A stretch of 64,000 bases of DNA. Source: an uncultured Lachnospiraceae bacterium. GTDB lineage: Bacteria > Bacillota > Clostridia > Lachnospirales > Lachnospiraceae. This document shows positions 1-8,688 of this stretch, in pieces (the stretch's first letter is position 1; each line of letters begins with the position of its first letter). The notes below the pieces were generated by a model. The model saw only the letters and a program-made list of their open reading frames with translations. It made no database searches and was not told the origin of the DNA. The stretch lies in assembly GCA_934320845.1 (NCBI GenBank), contig CAKRFU010000005.1:1-64000 (forward strand), written 5' to 3'. The position numbers and the translations under genes were made by a program.

Positions 1-107
1 AACAGGAATGATTTGCCGCATCTCCTGATTCCCGTGATAATCTTAATCATTCCGTTATCTTTTCTTATCTTTAACTGCTCAAGGTATGAATCTCTCTTAA
101 TCTCCAT
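1..107 (-). CDS. AAA-type ATPase, N-terminal fragment (cut by window edge)
   Basis: The gene enters the window from its 5' end and runs off the left edge, so only about 35 codons are visible. The ATG at 107 follows a good AAGGAG site (115-120). The visible peptide contains a P-loop, GIRRCGKS, starting near residue 26. That motif and its position are typical of the AAA ATPase family that carries a C-terminal DUF4143 domain, a common accessory gene in gut Clostridia whose role is poorly known. The call rests on the P-loop region alone. The gene has its own promoter, flanked by palindromes. Confidence 0.7.
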   Translation of the reverse strand, partial: MEIKRDSYLEQLKIRKDNGMIKIITGIRRCGKSFL

Positions 108-126
108 AGTATCGCTCCTTGTTTTT

Positions 127-137
127 GTGCATTGCAC
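127..137. promoter_or_regulatory. Palindrome GTGCA-T-TGCAC, downstream operator candidate
   Basis: A perfect 5-bp inverted repeat with a 1-bp centre, lying between the predicted transcription start (about 147, minus strand) and the ribosome site of the ATPase gene at 107. A related palindrome lies at 200-213. The position just after the start site is typical of a repressor operator. The regulator is unknown. Confidence 0.4.
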
Positions 138-153
138 GAATTTTGGTAATGTT

Positions 154-182
154 ATTTTACCACTAAATTATTTTCACTTCAA
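154..182 (-). promoter_or_regulatory. Sigma-A-type promoter of the left-edge ATPase gene
   Basis: On the minus strand, TTGAAG (182-177) and TAAAAT (159-154) are separated by 17 bp. The -10 is extended (TGG directly before it). The spacer ends in TTTAGTGG, the same eight bases found before the -10 of the pyrH promoter at 14292-14320. Confidence 0.6.
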
Positions 183-199
183 TAGCCATTACTATTTTT

Positions 200-213
200 T
201 GTGCATTTGCACA
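200..213. promoter_or_regulatory. Palindrome TGTGCA-TT-TGCACA, upstream operator candidate
   Basis: A perfect 6-bp inverted repeat with a 2-bp centre, upstream of the -35 box of the promoter at 154-182. Its centre lies about 74-75 bp from the centre of the palindrome at 127-137, close to seven helical turns, which would suit a looping repressor. The function is inferred. Confidence 0.4.
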
Positions 214-265
214 TTTTTATGTAACAATTATAGATAATATGTAAAAAGAATACCTACACCATGTC

Positions 266-406
266 CTATAACACGGTATTGCCAAGCTTCTTTGTCTGCA
301 CTAAAGTATCTACTGCTTTACCATTCTCGTCGTAACTTCTACGATAAATCAAAGCGACATTCGGTACTTTCGGCTGATAGTAGTAGATCAAATAATAAAT
401 AACTGG
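266..406 (-). pseudogene. Possible IS1634-type transposase N-terminal remnant
   Basis: An open stretch bounded by TAG codons, with no good start, reads as about 46 residues including YYYQPKVPNVALIYRRSYDE and then a KKLGNT ending. The run NVALIYRRSYDENGKAV, followed by a KLG motif, resembles the extreme N-terminus of IS1634-family transposases, where a strand such as YRDENGK precedes a KNLG motif. This is a weak call from a short match. Nothing else of such an element is visible, so it would be a decayed fragment. Its position beside an IS630 fragment supports an insertion-sequence graveyard. Confidence 0.3.
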
Positions 407-413
407 CTATATT

Positions 414-986
414 TTACAAAACGTCTTCTGATGAAATTTCATCAAGCTTATACGTCCAATGATAGACTACCGGATCAGCATTTACTTCATCAAAATATTT
501 ATAAATTCTGTCCTCAAGTTCCTGCTTTGTGTTAACCCGAATTCCCTTCAGCATCTGCTTTGTCATCTTGCTGAAAAAGCTTTCAATCAAATTTAGCCAG
601 GAACCATGGGTTGGTGTAAATACAAATATGTAGCGTCCTTCTGGTTTTGTTGCAAGATAGTTCTGAATCTCTTTGGACTTATGGGCTGAATGATTATCAC
701 ATATGATTCTGATGACATCTCCGGTTGGATACATGTCATCAAATTTCTCAAGCAGTTTAATGAAATCAGAACTCTTGTGTGTGTTACTTAACACCGGAAC
801 TGCAAGACCAGTTAAAAGATCAATCCCTGCAAGGAGAGATAAGGTACCAAGACGTTTATATTCGTAATCTCTGTATATACAGCCGTTTCCGTCCTTTGGA
901 CGAAGATCCTCACTTGTTGTTGCTATAGCCTGAATACCTGTTAGATTCTCCTTGGGCTTTGTAAAGAAGCATCTTAGCCCGGTCAA
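414..986 (-). pseudogene. IS630-family transposase, 5'-truncated remnant
   Basis: About 190 codons of an IS630-type DDE transposase are readable. The core includes GIQAIATTSEDLRP, a RDYEYKRLGTLSLLAGIDLL block, the second catalytic Asp in DNHSAH, and the third acidic residue in HGSWLNLIESFFSKM. These are standard for the family. The helix-turn-helix half and the first catalytic Asp, normally in a DEKPGIQ-like stretch, are missing. The reading frame opens only at a TTG with no ribosome site, immediately after the stop of the ATPase gene at 1000. I read it as an inactive remnant rather than a working gene. No terminal inverted repeats were identified. Confidence 0.8.
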
Positions 987-999
987 CTACCTGAGCCTG

Positions 1000-2706
1000 T
1001 TATCTCCCATCAATCAGCACTTCTTTTCCTTTAAACGCAAAGCCATAGTGCCTGATAGCCTCTCTTCTTACTCCTCTTTTTATAAGCTCTGCATCATAAT
1101 TCTTTTCTTCTATCTGTTTTAACGCTGCTTCTACCGTGTCTTCAAGTGTCGTTTCTTTTTTAAGATTTATTACCTTAAATTCTATAACAATACCAGGAAG
1201 TTTTTCATTTGATTTATCTATTGGTTCTAACATTATGTCATAACGGCCATAACCACTTTCACGGTTTGATGTTATAAGGTAGTTTTCTGTCTGGTCTACC
1301 ATCAGTCCTAATACAAAGCCATGATAGAAATTTTCCGGTGCTTTTTTTGTAGATTCCTTTTTTCCTGAATCAAATGAACTGAATGTCTGTAATGCTACAT
1401 CATTCATATATTCGTTCATACTTTCTACATCACCGTTTATAAGAGCCTTTATAAATTCATTTGTTTCTCGTTTTGCAGGACTAAACCAGCGAAGTATCAT
1501 ATCCTCAAACATAAATTGTATTTCAAGATTCGTAATCGCAAGTGTGTACATGCGGGCCTTTCTTCTGTTTCCCGAAAGCGGTTCTGCTGATATAACTTTC
1601 AAATAACCACTTGCAAGCATAAGGCTCCACACTGCATCCTCCGAATAATCAAGTTCTGAAAATACTATCTGCTCATTTATAGCAACATCTATTGTTTTTT
1701 CTTTGATAAGTGCTTCCATCATAATTTTTATATAAGGACTTCCCTTTTGGACAAGATTGTTTATAAGTCCATTTGAACTTGAATCTGCCCAGTAAGTATC
1801 ATATTGTCTTTTATCTAAAAAATTTATTATTGACCATGGATTATATATGTCTTTTTGTTTTCCAAATATAAAGCCATCGTACCACTTTTTTACTGTCTTT
1901 TTTTCATCTGGCAGTCCCTGCTCATCGAGGGCATTAAACACCTCATTTTCTGTAAAACCAAATGCTGTTTCATACTTTGTAGATAATGTCGTAACAACCT
2001 CAAGATTGTTAAGGTCGCTAAATATACTTTCCTTAAACACCCTTGTTATCCCTGTCATTACCGCCCTTTCAAGATATGGATTTGTCTTAAATGTCGCATT
2101 AAATAAACTTCTTGTAAAAGCTACAAGTTCTTCCCAGTATCCGTTTACATATGCTTCCTGCATTGGGGTATCATATTCATCAAGTAAAATAATAACCTTT
2201 TTTCCGTAATAACGACTGAGATAATTTGATATACTTGAGATTGCCTCCTGTGCAGTTACATCATCCATACCATATGTTATACTTTTTAAATTGTTTTTTT
2301 CTTCATCAGTCAAACCATCCCAATCTTTCAAAAAATAATACTTTTGAATTACATCACAAATAATCCTCTTAATTCCCGCTATAGTATCTATATAATTGTT
2401 TTGCTTTATCTTAGCAAAGCTCAAAAATATCACCGGGTATGTTCCCTGCAATTCACGATATTTTTCTTCTTTCCAAATATCAAGTCCCTCAAACAAATCT
2501 CCTCTGTCTTTGTATTTGTTTGAGAAAAAACATTCAAGCATATTCATGTTTAATGTCTTTCCAAAACGACGTGGACGTGTTATAAGTGTAGATTTATCCA
2601 TATTTTCCCACCACTCTTTTATAAAAGAAGTTTTATCTATATAAAAACAATCATTTTCTCTTATTTCCTGAAAGCTTTCGTTTCCTATACCTATAACCTT
2701 TGCCAT
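1000..2706 (-). CDS. AAA-ATPase-like / PD-(D/E)XK nuclease-superfamily protein
   Basis: A 568-residue protein of the family that joins an N-terminal AAA-ATPase-like domain (PF09820 type) to a C-terminal PD-(D/E)XK nuclease-like domain (PF08011, formerly DUF1703). The P-loop reads TRPRRFGKT (about residues 43-51), and a Walker B strand reads VIILLDEYDT. Near the C-terminus, GRYDI and then GIVIEFKV supply the Asp and ExK of the nuclease fold. The family is strongly amplified in gut Clostridia and Bacteroidetes; its biological role is not established. The ATG at 2706 is preferred over the GTG two codons upstream because GGAGG lies 7 nt before it. It sits beside insertion-sequence remnants, in an accessory position downstream of polC. 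Confidence 0.85.
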   Translation of the reverse strand: MAKVIGIGNESFQEIRENDCFYIDKTSFIKEWWENMDKSTLITRPRRFGKTLNMNMLECFFSNKYKDRGDLFEGLDIWKEEKYRELQGTYPVIFLSFAKIKQNNYIDTIAGIKRIICDVIQKYYFLKDWDGLTDEEKNNLKSITYGMDDVTAQEAISSISNYLSRYYGKKVIILLDEYDTPMQEAYVNGYWEELVAFTRSLFNATFKTNPYLERAVMTGITRVFKESIFSDLNNLEVVTTLSTKYETAFGFTENEVFNALDEQGLPDEKKTVKKWYDGFIFGKQKDIYNPWSIINFLDKRQYDTYWADSSSNGLINNLVQKGSPYIKIMMEALIKEKTIDVAINEQIVFSELDYSEDAVWSLMLASGYLKVISAEPLSGNRRKARMYTLAITNLEIQFMFEDMILRWFSPAKRETNEFIKALINGDVESMNEYMNDVALQTFSSFDSGKKESTKKAPENFYHGFVLGLMVDQTENYLITSNRESGYGRYDIMLEPIDKSNEKLPGIVIEFKVINLKKETTLEDTVEAALKQIEEKNYDAELIKRGVRREAIRHYGFAFKGKEVLIDGR

Positions 2707-2748
2707 ATACACCCCTCCAGTTTTATATAATGCATAATATATTATATT

Positions 2749-2781
2749 CTTGTACTATTGCTATCTTAGCATTCGTACAAG
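2749..2781. other. Nested hairpin between polC and the ATPase gene
   Basis: CTTGTAC (2749-2755) pairs with GTACAAG (2775-2781), with an inner TGCTA/TAGCA stem. There is no U-tract on the minus strand, so it is not a classical terminator for polC. It could end the polC transcript inefficiently or be an operator for the gene at 1000-2706. Confidence 0.35.
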
Positions 2782-2847
2782 ATAATGTAAAGGCAGACAG
2801 ATAGTTCTAATATGCCTGTTCATGACAAAAAATAAAAAACAAATTTA

Positions 2848-5800
2848 TCACATCTCCATAAAATCCATCAGTGATATCTGATTGCTATGTGGCAGGTCTC
2901 CCATCAAGCCCAAATCTGCCATTGTCTCAACAACTTTTTCACTGACCTTACATCTGTTTTTAAAGTCCTCACGTGACAAAAACTTCCCCTTGCTTGCTTC
3001 GTCTTCTATCATCTCGGCGGCTTTGTCACCCAGTCCGTCGATTGTAGAAAATGCCGGCATCAGTTTTCCGTCAACTATCTGAAATCTGTTAGCTTTAGAA
3101 CGATATATATCAATTTTGACAAATTCAAAGCCTCTCGCATACATCTCCTGTACTATCTTCATATCTTCAAATGTATCTTTTTCTTTATCTGATAATTCGT
3201 TTTTTCTCTTTTTGTAATCATCCATATAGTACTCAAGTCTTTCTTTTCCAAGACACATAAGTTCATAGTTGAATGATGTAGCTCTTATGCTGAAAAATGC
3301 AGCATAATATGATAACGGATAGTGAACTTTAAAATATGCTACTCTAAGCGCCATCATTACATATGCCGCCGCATGTGCTTTAGGGAACATGTATTTTATT
3401 TTTTTGCATGATTCTATATACCAGTCAGGCACATTACATGCTCTCATGTCCTCTTCCATATCAGGTGTAAGTCCTTTTCCCTTTCGTACACTTTCCATTA
3501 TTTTGAATGAACGCTCATTTTCAACTCCCATGTGAATGAGATATATCATAATGTCATCACGCGTACATATGGCTGTTGAAAGTGTACAATCCCCTGTAGA
3601 AATATAATATTGTGCATTTCCAAGCCATACATCAGTACCATGCGACAGTCCTGATATTCGTACAAGGTCAGAAAAGTTTTTCGGTTTTGCTTCTTTTAAC
3701 ATTCCATGTACAAAAGGTGTTCCAAACTCAGGAAGTCCGAGACATCCAAACGGACAGCCGTCTATGTCCTCGGGTTTTATGCCGAGTGCTTCAGTGCTTT
3801 CAAATAATGAAAGAACTTTCTTGTCATCCATTCTTATCTGCGAGGCATCAACTCCCGTAAGATCCTCGAGCATTCTTATCATGGTAGGATCCTGATGTCC
3901 TAAAATATCAAGTTTCAAAAGGTTTGCATCAATCTTATGATAATCGAAATGTGTTGTTATTATCTTGGTTTTCATATCATTTGCCGGATGCTGTACAGGA
4001 GTAAATGTATATATTTCTTCACCCATAGGCAAAACCACGATTCCTCCCGGATGCTGTCCTGTACTTCGTCTTACACCTACACAGCCCTGTGATATTCTTT
4101 CTATCTCGGCACCACGCTTTGTCTGTTCTCTTTCCTCATAATATTTTTTCACATATCCATAAGCTGTTTTTTCAGCAAGTGTTCCTACTGTTCCGGCTCT
4201 GAATGTGTGTCCTGCTCCAAAAATAACCTCCGTATAATCATGCGCATTACTCTGATACTCACTTGAAAAGTTAAGGTCAATATCAGGCTCTTTGTCACCT
4301 TTGAATCCGAGGAATGTCTCAAATGGTATATCATGTCCCTCTTTACATAGCATCTCACCACATCTCGGACATTTTTTATCCGGCATATCACACGCTGAAC
4401 TGCCAACATATTTTTTTACGTCTTCTGAGTCAAAATCATAATAATGGCATTTTGGACAATAATAATGTGCAGACAAAGGATTTACCTCAGTTATACCTGC
4501 CATCGTTGCAACAAATGATGAACCTACCGAACCTCTTGAACCTACGAGATAGCCATCCTCATTTGATTTCCATACAAGTTTCTGTGCAATAATATACATA
4601 ACCGCATAGCCATTGCTTATAATAGAATTTAATTCTCTCTCCAGCCTTTCAACTACAACAGGCGGCAGATCCGGTCCATATATTGAATGTGCTTTATTGT
4701 AACATATGTCTCTTAAATCCTGGTCAGAATTTTCAATCTGTGGCGGACATTTTCTTGGACTGCAAGGTTTTATGTTATCCACCATATCTGCTATAAGATT
4801 TGTATTTGTAATTACAATCTCTTCTGCTTTCTTTGCACCAAGATATTGAAATTCAGACAACATCTCCTCTGTTGTCCTATAGTAAAGCGGTGCCTGAAGA
4901 TCCGCATCCTTAAAGCCCTGTCCTGCCATGATTATTCGTCTGTACACTTCATCCTCAGGATTTAAGAAATGTACATCACAGGTTGCCACGACAAGTTTAT
5001 TGTATTCCTCTCCGAGTGAAACAATCTTTCTGTTTATTTCCATAAGGTCATTGTCATCCTGTATCTGAGGGAATTTGTCATTATCTCTAACCATAAACGC
5101 ATTGTTTCCAAGCGGCTGTATTTCAAGATAATCATAGAATTTAACAAGTCTGTCTATTTCTTCTTCCGGCTTTTCCTCAAGTATGGCACGATACAATTCA
5201 CCCGCTTCGCATGCTGAACCAATCATCAGGCCCTCACAGTATTCTAGGTAAAGACTTTTTGGCAGCTTCGGTCTTCTGTTAAAATATTTTAAATGTGATT
5301 CCGATACAAGCCTGTACAGATTAACACGCCCGGTCTCATTTTTTGCGAGTATTACCGCATGATATGACGGCATCTTTCTTATTGTCTCAACTGATGGTTT
5401 GCCAAGCTCATTTAACTTTGCAAGTGTGCTGATACCTTTTTCATCGAGTTTTTTCAAAAGCTTAATGAATATTTCCGCTGTACACCCGGCATCATCGACA
5501 GCTCTGTGATGATTTTCAAGCGAAACTCCAAGTGCTTTTGCAACGGTATCAAGTTTATATTTTGAGAGTTCCGGCAGCAGTGCTCTTGCCATTGAAACAG
5601 TATCAATAACGGTAAAGTCTGTTTCATAACCTCTCTCCCTCGATTTTTGTGTTATAAATCCCATATCAAATGACGCATTGTGCGCAACCATAACACTGTC
5701 ACCGCAAAATTCAAGAAATTTAGGTAGTATAACATCAATATTAGGAGAATCAGCAACCATGTTGTCGTCTATACTTGTCAGTTTAGTTATATTAAACGGA

Positions 5801-7488
5801 ATGGGCCTTTCAGGGTTCACAAACGTACTGAATGTATCAACTATCTGTCTGTTTTCAACCTTTACGGCACCTATCTCTATAATCTGATTGCTTTTTGCTC
5901 CAAAACCTGTTGTCTCCAAATCAAATACAACAAATGTACCATCAAAATTCTGGCCTTTGTCATTTTTTACCGTTCCGATAAGGTCATCTACAAGATACGC
6001 TTCAACACCATAGAGCATTTTAAGGTTATCATCAGGTTTTAAGCAATGGTCAGCATCCGGGAATGCCTGAACAACACCGTGGTCTGTTATAGCGGCAGCA
6101 GTATGCCCCCATCTTTTTGCCGTATTCAAATAATCAGATACCGACATGACCGAGTCTAACTCACTCATCTGTGTATGCGCATGAAGTTCAACTCTCTTCA
6201 TTCCTTCATAATTATCTTCACGATACACACGATTGTCTTTGCCCGGTTTTATACCTTTTATTGAACTTATACCTACTTCTCTTGAAAAAGTATCATAAAG
6301 GGCAATTCCCTTCATCTTTATGAATTTTCCCTTTTTTATATTTTCCCTTATGGGATCAGCTTCATCTTTCTTTATAAAAATCTTTGCAGTAATAGTGTCT
6401 GTAAAATCCGTTACATTGAAAATAAAAATTATCTTCTCGTTTCTAATCTCTCTTTCCTCTGTCGAAGAAACCATTCCCTCTATTACAACTTCACCTATCT
6501 CATCCTGAATATCAGCAATTTTTGTGATTTCTCCATCACAGTTTCTTCCATAAAAACAATCCTCATCAAACGGTATCTTACTCTTTGTAAATTTACTCTT
6601 TCCGTATTTTCTGTCATTTCCGTATCTTGAAGAATTTCCTGTCTTTTGCGTTTTTGTTGAATTGCTTTTTGCCTTTTGGCTGTCTTTACCTGAAACTAAT
6701 GCACTTTCCTTTGGAACCGCTACATCAAATCCCTTTGCAGCGTTTTGTACTTCTTCTCCCTGAGGAATATCAAATCCCATATTTGTTGCAGCGTATGCCA
6801 TATCGTCAACATAATATGCTGCATCATCAAACGGTATATCTGAACCCATCCCGTCTGTGCCTGTCTTTTGTATAACAGCCCCCGCCTGAATTTCAGAACT
6901 GTTTTGCAGCGGTATATTATCGTATTTTTGTACATTTTTTTGTTTAGACGGAAATTTAAATATCTCACGTTTCTTCTCTTTTTCCTTTGCCGGTTCGACA
7001 TATTCAATATCTACTGTTATTGAAAAACCAGCTTTTTCTTCAAAGATCTTAATAAGACTCTCTTTTAAGTTGTTTTCACGTCCCCTATACAAATCATCAT
7101 CTTCACATGATATGTAAACAGAGGAATCATTCATTTCAAATCTGCCCTGATATAACATGTCAAATTCAAGTATGTTCTCTGCCTTAAAAATTTGAAGAAT
7201 GCTTTCCTTATACTCTTTAAAGAAAGCTTTTGCATCATACTGCTTTGACAATTCAAATCTGTCATGTATTTTTATATTTAAATCCGTACTTCCAAAAAAT
7301 ACTCCCAGTGCATACTCTAAAAGACATATTTCCCTGTATGCAACGACATGACTGCTTACCAGATATATGTCTATCATCTTATTTTCAGAAGATAAAACTA
7401 CATTTTCAACATTGACATCATCAAATATTTTTTTCTGTCTGTCCGTAAGATTTAATCCCTCAAATGTTTCAAGTAACAATCTCTGCAT
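2848..7488 (-). CDS. polC: DNA polymerase III alpha subunit, PolC type
   Basis: The main replicative polymerase of low-GC Gram-positives, with built-in 3'-5' proofreading. At 1546 residues it is slightly long for PolC. Visible order: an N-terminal domain with a low-complexity linker, an OB-fold, the first half of the PHP domain (HAHTQMSELDSVMS), an inserted DnaQ-like exonuclease (FDLETTGF, later AHNASFDMGF and HHRAVDDAGCTAEIF), the second PHP half, then the polymerase core. A zinc-binding pair, CPKC and CPRC, precedes the catalytic PDIDLNFS. The conserved STGQHPGGIVVLP is present. The ATG at 7488 follows AAGGAGG. It is the last gene of the pyrH-to-polC operon, 47 bp after ispG. That gap can fold so as to bury the start codon (see 7486-7537). 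Confidence 0.98.
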   Translation of the reverse strand: MQRLLLETFEGLNLTDRQKKIFDDVNVENVVLSSENKMIDIYLVSSHVVAYREICLLEYALGVFFGSTDLNIKIHDRFELSKQYDAKAFFKEYKESILQIFKAENILEFDMLYQGRFEMNDSSVYISCEDDDLYRGRENNLKESLIKIFEEKAGFSITVDIEYVEPAKEKEKKREIFKFPSKQKNVQKYDNIPLQNSSEIQAGAVIQKTGTDGMGSDIPFDDAAYYVDDMAYAATNMGFDIPQGEEVQNAAKGFDVAVPKESALVSGKDSQKAKSNSTKTQKTGNSSRYGNDRKYGKSKFTKSKIPFDEDCFYGRNCDGEITKIADIQDEIGEVVIEGMVSSTEEREIRNEKIIFIFNVTDFTDTITAKIFIKKDEADPIRENIKKGKFIKMKGIALYDTFSREVGISSIKGIKPGKDNRVYREDNYEGMKRVELHAHTQMSELDSVMSVSDYLNTAKRWGHTAAAITDHGVVQAFPDADHCLKPDDNLKMLYGVEAYLVDDLIGTVKNDKGQNFDGTFVVFDLETTGFGAKSNQIIEIGAVKVENRQIVDTFSTFVNPERPIPFNITKLTSIDDNMVADSPNIDVILPKFLEFCGDSVMVAHNASFDMGFITQKSRERGYETDFTVIDTVSMARALLPELSKYKLDTVAKALGVSLENHHRAVDDAGCTAEIFIKLLKKLDEKGISTLAKLNELGKPSVETIRKMPSYHAVILAKNETGRVNLYRLVSESHLKYFNRRPKLPKSLYLEYCEGLMIGSACEAGELYRAILEEKPEEEIDRLVKFYDYLEIQPLGNNAFMVRDNDKFPQIQDDNDLMEINRKIVSLGEEYNKLVVATCDVHFLNPEDEVYRRIIMAGQGFKDADLQAPLYYRTTEEMLSEFQYLGAKKAEEIVITNTNLIADMVDNIKPCSPRKCPPQIENSDQDLRDICYNKAHSIYGPDLPPVVVERLERELNSIISNGYAVMYIIAQKLVWKSNEDGYLVGSRGSVGSSFVATMAGITEVNPLSAHYYCPKCHYYDFDSEDVKKYVGSSACDMPDKKCPRCGEMLCKEGHDIPFETFLGFKGDKEPDIDLNFSSEYQSNAHDYTEVIFGAGHTFRAGTVGTLAEKTAYGYVKKYYEEREQTKRGAEIERISQGCVGVRRSTGQHPGGIVVLPMGEEIYTFTPVQHPANDMKTKIITTHFDYHKIDANLLKLDILGHQDPTMIRMLEDLTGVDASQIRMDDKKVLSLFESTEALGIKPEDIDGCPFGCLGLPEFGTPFVHGMLKEAKPKNFSDLVRISGLSHGTDVWLGNAQYYISTGDCTLSTAICTRDDIMIYLIHMGVENERSFKIMESVRKGKGLTPDMEEDMRACNVPDWYIESCKKIKYMFPKAHAAAYVMMALRVAYFKVHYPLSYYAAFFSIRATSFNYELMCLGKERLEYYMDDYKKRKNELSDKEKDTFEDMKIVQEMYARGFEFVKIDIYRSKANRFQIVDGKLMPAFSTIDGLGDKAAEMIEDEASKGKFLSREDFKNRCKVSEKVVETMADLGLMGDLPHSNQISLMDFMEM

Positions 7489-7537
7489 ATCTGCTCCTCC
7501 TTAGCGATAAGAGCAGATATGTAATCCGGCTCTTATC
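7486..7537 (-). promoter_or_regulatory. Alternative RNA helices over the polC start codon
   Basis: Two mutually exclusive helices can form in the transcript. Helix A pairs GATAAGAGC (7537-7529) with GCTCTTATC (7514-7506). Helix B pairs CATATCTGCTC (7521-7511) with GAGCAGATATG (7496-7486), a perfect 11-bp match that contains the polC ATG (7488-7486). The four bases 7514-7511 belong to both helices. Helix B would sequester the start codon and leave most of the AAGGAGG site in the loop; helix A would free it. The ispG stop codon (7538-7536) overlaps the first strand of helix A, so a terminating ribosome could influence which helix forms. The pairing is seen directly; the regulatory role is inferred. 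Confidence 0.6.
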
Positions 7538-8588
7538 AGCACATCTTTTCGAGTTCTTCTCTCAACACGCCAAGTATCTCATTTTCAGGTACTTTTCTTA
7601 TTATTTCACCTTTTTTTATGAGAAGCCCTTCACCGTTTCCGCCTGCTATTCCTATATCTGCTTCTTTTGCTTCTCCAGGACCGTTTACGGCACATCCCAT
7701 AACCGCAACCTTTATGTCTATATCCATGTCCTTAACCATCTCTTCAACTTTTGCCGCAAGGCTGATAAGGTCTATCTGCGTTCTTCCGCATGTCGGGCAT
7801 GATACAACTGTTACGCCGCCTTTTCTAAGTCCAAGCGTCTTTAATATAAGCTTTGCCGAACGGATTTCCTCGACAGGGTCACCTGTAAGCGAAACTCGTA
7901 TGGTATCACCTATTCCCTGATAGAGAATATTGCCAAGACCTATTGCCGATTTAATATTTCCCGACAATACGGTACCTGATTCAGTTATTCCTACATGTAA
8001 CGGATATGGTGTTTTTCCAGCTATAAGTTCATGGGCTTTTATGCACATCAATACATCGGATGATTTAATACTGACTACAAGATTATCGTACCCCATATCT
8101 TCAATTATCTTAACTTTATCAAGAGCACTTTCTACAATTCCCTCTGCTGTCACTCCACCATATTTTTCTATAAGATTTTTCTCAAGTGAACCGCTGTTCA
8201 CACCTACTCTTATAGGAATATTTCTCTCTTTAGCCACATCAACAACAGCTTTTATTTTGTCGGCAGAGCCTATATTCCCCGGATTTATCCTTATCTTGTC
8301 TGCTCCGTTTTCCATTGCAGCAATAGCAAGACGATAATCAAAATGAATGTCTGCTACAATTGGTATGTGAATCTGCTTTTTTATCTGTGCAATAGCTTCT
8401 GCCGCTTCCATAGTCGGAACTGTACTTCTGACTATATCACAGCCGGCTTTTTCAAGTTCAAGTATCTGTCTGACAGTGCCATTCACATCTTCTGTCTTAG
8501 TATTGGTCATTGACTGTATGGCAATTTTATTTCCACCGCCTATTGATACATTTCCAATTTTAACAACTTTCGTATTATCTCTATACAT
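7536..8588 (-). CDS. ispG: 4-hydroxy-3-methylbut-2-enyl-diphosphate synthase
   Basis: A [4Fe-4S] enzyme of the non-mevalonate (MEP) isoprenoid pathway. It reductively opens methylerythritol cyclodiphosphate to HMBPP in the cytosol. At 350 residues it matches the short bacterial form. Diagnostic features are IAIQSMTNTKTEDV near the N-terminus and the cluster ligands in CPTCGRTQIDL and MGCAVNGPGEA near the C-terminus. It shares its operon with dxr, another MEP enzyme, and with uppS, which uses the pathway's products. A 13-bp hairpin separates it from rseP upstream. Its stop codon lies inside the alternative-helix region before polC. Confidence 0.98.
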   Translation of the reverse strand: MYRDNTKVVKIGNVSIGGGNKIAIQSMTNTKTEDVNGTVRQILELEKAGCDIVRSTVPTMEAAEAIAQIKKQIHIPIVADIHFDYRLAIAAMENGADKIRINPGNIGSADKIKAVVDVAKERNIPIRVGVNSGSLEKNLIEKYGGVTAEGIVESALDKVKIIEDMGYDNLVVSIKSSDVLMCIKAHELIAGKTPYPLHVGITESGTVLSGNIKSAIGLGNILYQGIGDTIRVSLTGDPVEEIRSAKLILKTLGLRKGGVTVVSCPTCGRTQIDLISLAAKVEEMVKDMDIDIKVAVMGCAVNGPGEAKEADIGIAGGNGEGLLIKKGEIIRKVPENEILGVLREELEKMC

Positions 8589-8637
8589 ATTTACCTCTTC
8601 TCTAAAAACAAATTATAAGTTATTTGATTTTATCGCA

Positions 8638-8669
8638 AAAACCATGATGTCAAAAAGACATCATGGTTT
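8638..8669 (-). terminator. Perfect 13-bp hairpin between rseP and ispG
   Basis: AAACCATGATGTC (8638-8650) is exactly complementary to GACATCATGGTTT (8657-8669), with a 5-bp loop. On the minus strand a short T run overlaps and follows the stem. Because ispG and polC lie downstream in the same direction, it probably acts as a partial terminator or a processing and stability element within the operon. It could also mark an operon end. Confidence 0.6.
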
Positions 8670-8688
8670 AACGTGCATCTGACTATAT

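Noticed and set aside
13..237. Plus-strand open frame of 74 codons at the left edge
   Set aside because: It lies over the start and promoter of the minus-strand ATPase gene and has no ribosome site or recognisable protein.
3612..3860. Plus-strand frame inside polC
   Set aside because: Antisense shadow of conserved PolC coding sequence, without a ribosome site.
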